Below the pieces are notes generated by a model. That model saw only the letters and a program-made list of their open reading frames with translations. It was not told the origin of the DNA and made no database searches. A DNA stretch of 64,000 bases. It comes from Streptomyces caatingaensis. Its GTDB lineage: Bacteria; Actinomycetota; Actinomycetes; Streptomycetales; Streptomycetaceae. Positions 62,868-64,000 of the stretch are shown piece by piece. Position numbers and translations under genes: made by a program. The DNA lies in the NCBI RefSeq assembly GCF_001187435.1, contig NZ_LFXA01000007.1, forward strand, positions 1 to 64,000, read 5' to 3'. Each line of letters starts with the position of its first letter. Positions within the stretch are counted from its first letter, which is position 1.

Positions 62868-64000
62868 CCGCCCGAGACACCGCCCCGCCCCGCCCCGGCG
62901 CGGCCGCCGACGGGCCCGGACGGGCCGTGGCCGTGATCGGCATGGCCTGCCGCTTCCCCGGCGCCGACGGCCCCGACGCGTTCTGGCGCAACCTCGCCGA
63001 CGGCGTCGAGTCCGTGACCCGGTTCCCCCCGGAACCGGTCCCCGGCGCACGCGCCGACGGCGCCACCGCGACCTACACGCCCGCCCGGGGACTCCTGGAC
63101 CGGCCCGAGTGGTTCGACGCCGGCTTCTTCGGCTGCTCGCCGCGCGAGGCACGGCTGTTGAGCCCCCAGCACCGGCTCTTCCTCGAATGCGCCGCCGAGG
63201 CGCTGGAGGACGCCGGCCAGGACCCGGCACGCCCCACGGACGTCTTCGGCGTCTACGGCGGCGGCACCACCACCGACTACGCGCGCATCCTCCACGAACG
63301 CCGCGCCGAACTGCCGTCCGTCACCGACCTGGACATCCTCCTCGGCACCGCGCCCGACTACCTGGTCTCCCGCACCGCCTACAAACTCGGCCTCACCGGG
63401 CCCGCCGTGACCGTCCAGACCGCCTGCTCCACCGCGCTGGTCGCCGTCCACCTCGCCGTCCAGGGGCTGCTCGCCGGCGACTGCGACGTCGCCCTGGCCG
63501 GCGCCGCCGCCGTCCACGTCCCGGACAAGAAGAGCCAGTTCACCCACGGTGGCATCCTCTCCGCCCGCGGGCAGTGCCGCGCCTTCGACGCCTCGGCCGA
63601 CGGAACCGTCGGCGGCGACGGCGTCGGCATCGTCGTCCTCAAACGGCTCGCCGACGCCGAGGCGGACGGCGACCACGTCCTCGCCGTCCTGCGCGGCACC
63701 GCCGTCAACAACGACGGCGGCGCCCGCGTCGGCTACACCGCGCCCGGCACCGACGGACAGGCCGCCGTGGTCCGCGAGGCGCAGCTCGTCGCCGGCGTCG
63801 ACGCCGGAACCATCGGCTACGTCGAGGCGCACGGCACCGCCACCCCCCTCGGCGACCCCATCGAACTCACCGCGCTCACCCGGGCGTTCCGCCAGGACAC
63901 CGACCGCACCGGCTTCTGCTGGATCGGCTCGGTGAAGACCAACATCGGGCACACCGACGCGGCCGCCGGGGCCGCCGGGCTCATCAAGGCGGTGCTCGCC
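62861..64000 (+). CDS. Type I polyketide synthase, N-terminal ketosynthase (truncated by window end)
   Basis: The first 380 residues are a modular-type ketosynthase: VIGMACRFPGADGPDAFW (about residue 26), the active-site cysteine at residue 189 (VQTACSTALVAVHLA), EAHGTATPLGDPIELTALTR and KTNIGHTDAAAGAAGLIKAVLA. The KS starts after a short Pro-rich tail without a loading domain, so it must accept a chain from a separate carrier, most likely the preceding one. The rest lies beyond the window, so later domains, module number and release are unknown. ATG 62861 directly follows GGAGGA; GTG 62864 is an alternative. Confidence 0.93.
   Translation, partial: MVTARDTAPPRPGAAADGPGRAVAVIGMACRFPGADGPDAFWRNLADGVESVTRFPPEPVPGARADGATATYTPARGLLDRPEWFDAGFFGCSPREARLLSPQHRLFLECAAEALEDAGQDPARPTDVFGVYGGGTTTDYARILHERRAELPSVTDLDILLGTAPDYLVSRTAYKLGLTGPAVTVQTACSTALVAVHLAVQGLLAGDCDVALAGAAAVHVPDKKSQFTHGGILSARGQCRAFDASADGTVGGDGVGIVVLKRLADAEADGDHVLAVLRGTAVNNDGGARVGYTAPGTDGQAAVVREAQLVAGVDAGTIGYVEAHGTATPLGDPIELTALTRAFRQDTDRTGFCWIGSVKTNIGHTDAAAGAAGLIKAVLA

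Overview
The window is high-GC DNA with Streptomyces-type features: an actinobacterial rRNA operon, C/G-ending codons, many GTG starts with AGGAGG-like ribosome binding sites, rare TTA codons, and a housekeeping gene order known from Streptomyces and partly from Mycobacterium. It holds the edge of a conserved core region and most of a large specialised-metabolite cluster. Everything here comes from reading the sequence; no searches were run.

Region 1 (1-4370) is the 3' part of a 16S gene, a spacer without tRNA, complete 23S and 5S genes, and a strong hairpin terminator. Region 2 (4490-19029) is a conserved block: a CDP-alcohol phosphatidyltransferase, a nucleotidyltransferase fused to a degenerate phosphomannomutase-like domain, two DUF881 proteins around a small basic membrane protein, a GarA-like FHA protein, FtsR-like MerR, a bifunctional-nuclease-family protein, a ResR-like MerR gene broken by a G-run frameshift, DNA polymerase IV, a PRC-barrel protein, and gcvP behind a tandem glycine riboswitch. 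The order resembles M. tuberculosis Rv1822-Rv1832. Region 3 (19063-28812) is less conserved: two small proteins (one apparently frameshifted), a glutamate-cysteine ligase-like enzyme with a TTA codon, a CPBP-type membrane protease, cydAB preceded by a possible 35-codon leader ORF, a secreted protein and a large LuxR/LAL regulator.

Region 4 (28836-64000, continuing past the end) is a biosynthetic cluster. A flavin halogenase and a cation/proton antiporter sit between two divergent, TTA-containing response-regulator genes that share a perfect 681-bp inverted repeat. The type II PKS operon follows in the order usual for angucyclines: cyclase, KS-alpha, KS-beta, ACP, ketoreductase, aromatase/cyclase, FAD monooxygenase. 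It runs directly into amino-deoxysugar genes: rmlA, an rmlB fused in frame to a second FAD monooxygenase, 3-aminotransferase, N-methyltransferase, 5-epimerase, 4-ketoreductase and 2,3-dehydratase. A glycosyltransferase and an NmrA-like reductase lie on the other strand. Next come an amino-acid-type adenylation enzyme, a CerJ-like KAS III protein, an aryl-carrier-like ACP, two BBE-type flavin oxidases around a WYL regulator, a LuxE/LuxC acid-reductase pair, a second carrier protein and the start of a type I PKS.

Inferred product: a chlorinated, probably angucycline-like aromatic polyketide carrying an N-methylated L-3-amino-2,3,6-trideoxysugar, with an extra acyl or aldehyde-derived unit from the NRPS-like/type I PKS part. 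I do not recognise the compound. The most unusual parts are the RmlB-monooxygenase fusion, the potentially invertible halogenase/antiporter cassette, and the LuxE/LuxC plus type I PKS module beside a type II aromatic system.
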